64,000 bases of DNA. It comes from Sphagnum compactum (taxonomy: Eukaryota > Bryophyta > Sphagnopsida > Sphagnales). Positions 61,001 through 64,000 of this stretch are shown here, one piece after another. Location of the stretch: positions 9,300,001 through 9,364,000 of the forward strand of contig OZ234504.1 in assembly GCA_965153455.1 (NCBI GenBank), written 5' to 3'. The position numbers and the translations under genes were made by a program. How positions within the stretch are numbered: position 1 is the stretch's first letter; each line of letters begins with the position of its first letter. The notes beneath the pieces were generated by a model, which did not search any database, was not told the origin of the DNA, and was given only the letters and a program-made list of their open reading frames with translations.

Positions 61001-61845
61001 TCTTAAATCAATCTTTTTTTATTTTGAATTTGTTATTTTCATTCTTTTCAATTTGTTGGTTTTTTTATGTTTGCAATCTATAATCTCTCACAAGTCACTT
61101 TTTATTAGGTTTTATGTTTTATCTATCATGGTTAAAGCCTTTGTGTTTCTTGGAATTTTATTGTATTTGGTCTATACTTTAATTGTCTTTTGGAAATCTT
61201 TGAAGTATGTGATTTTAGGGCCAAAAGATGGAACAAAGGATGAGTTTCCTAAAATCTAAACCCTTGAAACATGGCAAATAATTATCAATATGATTCATTG
61301 TTTAATAATCATTTTAGGGGAGCTAAATTGTTTAATTATAAGTAATATTTGTTTAGTTGATTAGTTGTGAGTAATATTGGAAGAACTTCCAAATGATAGA
61401 TCCATGAACCTTGTAAATGTGTTTTCTAACACCAAAATGGAAAGACTTGGTTTATTTATTTGTCCAAAGCATGGGTGTGTTGTAAATGTGTGTTGTGTGT
61501 TGTGTATTATTTGTTTAAAATTACAAATAATTAGGGCTTCATATTTGTCAAAGACCCGAACTTCGTTTTCAAAAGGGGATTTGTCAAAGAACATGGTGAA
61601 GTAACAAAAATATACTTGATTGGGTTTTTGCAAGAGAACCAGGCTATAAACTTAGATAAATCATGTAACCAAACACCTGCCCTTGCTTCATATTTGCCCA
61701 CCAATGGGTTTCTAAAACCTGAACTCAAACAATTCCTTAAAACTTGAAAATACAAATACCTAAACCTGGACGGTTCTTTCAAAAAAACAATTTCTTAATG
61801 CTTGAACCTAGTTAAGGTTCTAGAATAAATACCTGCCCAACACTA

Positions 61846-64000
61846 GTAAATATTTTACCCTAAAGTTGGTTTTGTCATTAAATAATCCTCAAAATAATGA
61901 ATGAAAATTTATGAAAATATCAAGTTGACATGTTGAAAATCGTAATTATCATAAGCTACACTTTGAATAATTTCACTACTCATATCACAATATCAAAATA
62001 GATGATGAAAAAATGTATAATTTTAAAAAAAAATTAAAAAATACATTTTTGAAAAAATGAATTATTCATTTTGTCAATGTGGAAACTAACTTTAGGATAT
62101 TCATATATATGCAATATATGATGTGTAAGATCATGCAAATGAAAATTAATATAACTATTTGTCTTGTTTTTTCATTTCCACTAGCCACCATGTGTATATA
62201 AATTCATTGCACTTACATAGGGCCATGTAATGTAAATGTTTTGAGTAGGTATTATATATGTATATATATATATATAATGTAACTTTCCTAACTATTGTAA
62301 TGTGTTTTCAAGTTCTACATTCAAGTGTTATATAATTATTTTATTTTCAAATTTCATTTCAACAATAAAATAAATAATTTATGAAATTTTGGCAATAAAT
62401 GTAGGCTTCTTCTTTGGCATGTTCTCTAGACTTTGGCATGTTGCCCCACTTCCTTTTTTGAGTATAAAGTTATTAATTAACTTTGTTCATCACCATTTTT
62501 GATTTAAGTGTTTACAAGAGCATGGGTGCTTATTCTTATTTACATTAAATAGTTTAATTAGTTGTGATGCATTTTAAAGTGTTTTTTTTTCATCAGTTGT
62601 TTTTTGAAATTTTGAACACACTCCCCAACCCCGAAAATAAAAGTAATAAGTTTTTACATGGGCATGTAAAATCAAGTGCATTTGTTTTACATTTACATTA
62701 TTTTACATGACATAAAATAAACTTACATAGTTTTACATGGCATAAATAAACTTACACAATTTACATTTACATATTGCAGTATAAGTAGTAAACCATACAC
62801 ATGCACAATATTGGTTTGGAGACCTTTGGGAGTTGAAATTTGGAACTTAACAATTAAAATATAATTTGTTTCCTTTCTTTTTCCATTTTCATTTTTTTTT
62901 CTTTTTTGTTGTAATTTCTTTAGCAAATATAGATTTTAAACATAAAAGAGTTACAAAATTTGGCAACTAATAAGTGATTAATAACAATGTTAGGAACCAC
63001 CATTCAAATGTTATGTGTTGGTCTGATTCCTTGACAACTAGTTTGAAATTTGAACTCATGAAACCCTAGCAAGCATTATAAAACAAAACACCCAACAAAA
63101 GGGGAAAGGAAGAACAAAGAAAAAGGACCCAAAGTCCAAGCCAGAACTTCAAAAACCCAACGTGGATCACAACTTGAACTTTTGTATATTAAATCCATTT
63201 TTTTTCAAATGAGTTTTATTGATTTTGTGAAATTTATTACTTTTTGCTGAAAAATACGTTTTACAATATTAAAAAACCAAAAGTTTCAAATTTTTGTCAA
63301 ATTTGATTTTTGCACGATATCAATAATGTATCACCAAAGAATCATTGCCATTACATTCTTCTAGTGACTACACCTATACAACAAATTTATATCTATGAAA
63401 GCAAAGTGAGACAAAAACAATTCTTGAATCCTAAAAAAAATTTGAATTCAAAAATAAAATGGAATAGAAAATAATAAAGTGCAACCAAAAGGTTTAGGGT
63501 TTAAAGACTGAGAATAATATTGTAATAATGTATCTATCCATGAATAAAATCTAACTTTCAATATGAAAGTGCCATTAAATTATAACAACATGTTTTAAGT
63601 GAAGGGGTCCACTGGATGTAAAAGGAGACAATTCTTTTTGGTACCTCAACCATACTTTGACCCCAATATAAAATTTTTCATTATGTTAAACCAGTCCATA
63701 TTTTTTAATTTCAAAAGTCCATTATTTCTAGTTAATAAATTTTTAATCAATAAATAGTCACACAATTCTCTTCATAATAAAGTTGTTAGTTTAAAACCAA
63801 GTCTCAATTAGTAGATCTAAAAACATATTAATCACCATATGCATTTGAATGAAAGGTACCCATGAATAGTTGTTCATTTTGTCACAAAGGTGAACCATTC
63901 AATCAAACATTCACCCTTGGAAGAGTCTAGCATTTTAGAACTTCATTGAAACTCAAAACCTCAAGTTTTTAAGTTTTTAATTGTTTTTAACGCTATATTT
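61846..64000. other. AT-rich intergenic DNA, no gene seen
   Basis: AT-rich flank of the hAT element. It contains a (TA)n run near 62253-62276 and a series of TTTACAT phrases around 62650-62780. Only short uncharacteristic frames are present. Confidence 0.55.

Larger units (their letters stand above)
56299..61845 (+). mobile_element. degenerate hAT transposon with terminal inverted repeats (5.5 kb)
   Basis: The left end TAGTGTTGGGTGGGTATTT (56299) faces the right end AAATACCTGCCCAACACTA (to 61845), a near-perfect inverted repeat of hAT type. Flanking octamers TCAAATAC and GTAAATAT agree at five of eight positions, compatible with an aged 8-bp target duplication. The interior carries a broken hAT transposase and a T-rich repeat tract. 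With many stops the element is inactive, though its ends might still be recognised by a related transposase. Confidence 0.8.

Noticed and set aside
1-64000. CRISPR arrays, operons, tRNA and rRNA genes
   Set aside because: No regularly spaced short repeats with unique spacers, no operon-like gene packing, and no convincing tRNA cloverleaf or rRNA sequence; the introns show eukaryotic nuclear DNA.

Overview
The window is nuclear DNA of a land plant. Introns are GT-AG, intergenic DNA is long and AT-rich, and the recognisable genes belong to plant families: a TAXIMIN-type peptide, ARMADILLO REPEAT ONLY (ARO) proteins, and a hypersensitive-induced-reaction (HIR) band-7 protein. Degenerate hAT, Ty1/copia, SINE-like and MITE sequences lie between them. 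The gene families do not fix the species. A seed-free plant (moss, liverwort, lycophyte or fern) is my guess, weakly held.

Layout. 1-8.1 kb is AT-rich and gene-poor, with a 67-bp tandem repeat (1.88-2.09 kb) and a degenerate minisatellite (7.05-7.95 kb). 8.34-9.39 kb holds a GC-richer tandem repeat followed by a two-exon TAXIMIN gene. 12.2-14.3 kb is a GC-rich, leader-like stretch ending in a relic of an intron from the downstream array.

14.3-36 kb is the centre of interest: three direct tandem copies of a kinase plus ARO locus. In each, a 1567-bp exon coding for a helical N-terminal region and a complete TKL-like kinase ends at a phase-1 donor. About 660 bp later a matching phase-1 acceptor opens the ARO exons. 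Spliced, copies 1 and 2 each give one 1184-residue kinase-ARO protein. If the intron is retained, a stop gives a kinase-only form. Copy 3 keeps the kinase but has lost most of the ARO part by an internal deletion.

36-36.6 kb is a copia relic. A HIR gene lies on the minus strand at 37.8-40.0 kb, with a broken duplicate of its last exon just downstream and a TA-flanked MITE upstream of its likely TATA box. A second copy of that MITE is at 50.8 kb. 42.6-45.2 kb is a decayed transposase-like gene on the minus strand, split by a later insertion of a C-rich, GACA-ended element. 56.3-61.8 kb is a degenerate hAT transposon with terminal inverted repeats. The rest is AT-rich DNA in which I see no gene.

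Possible joint biology, as inference: kinases with a helical N-terminal region and HIR proteins both occur in plant cell-death and immune signalling, while ARO proteins confine ROP GTPase signalling at polar growth sites. A tandem family joining kinase and ARO modules, next to a HIR gene, could couple membrane-polarity machinery to kinase signalling.
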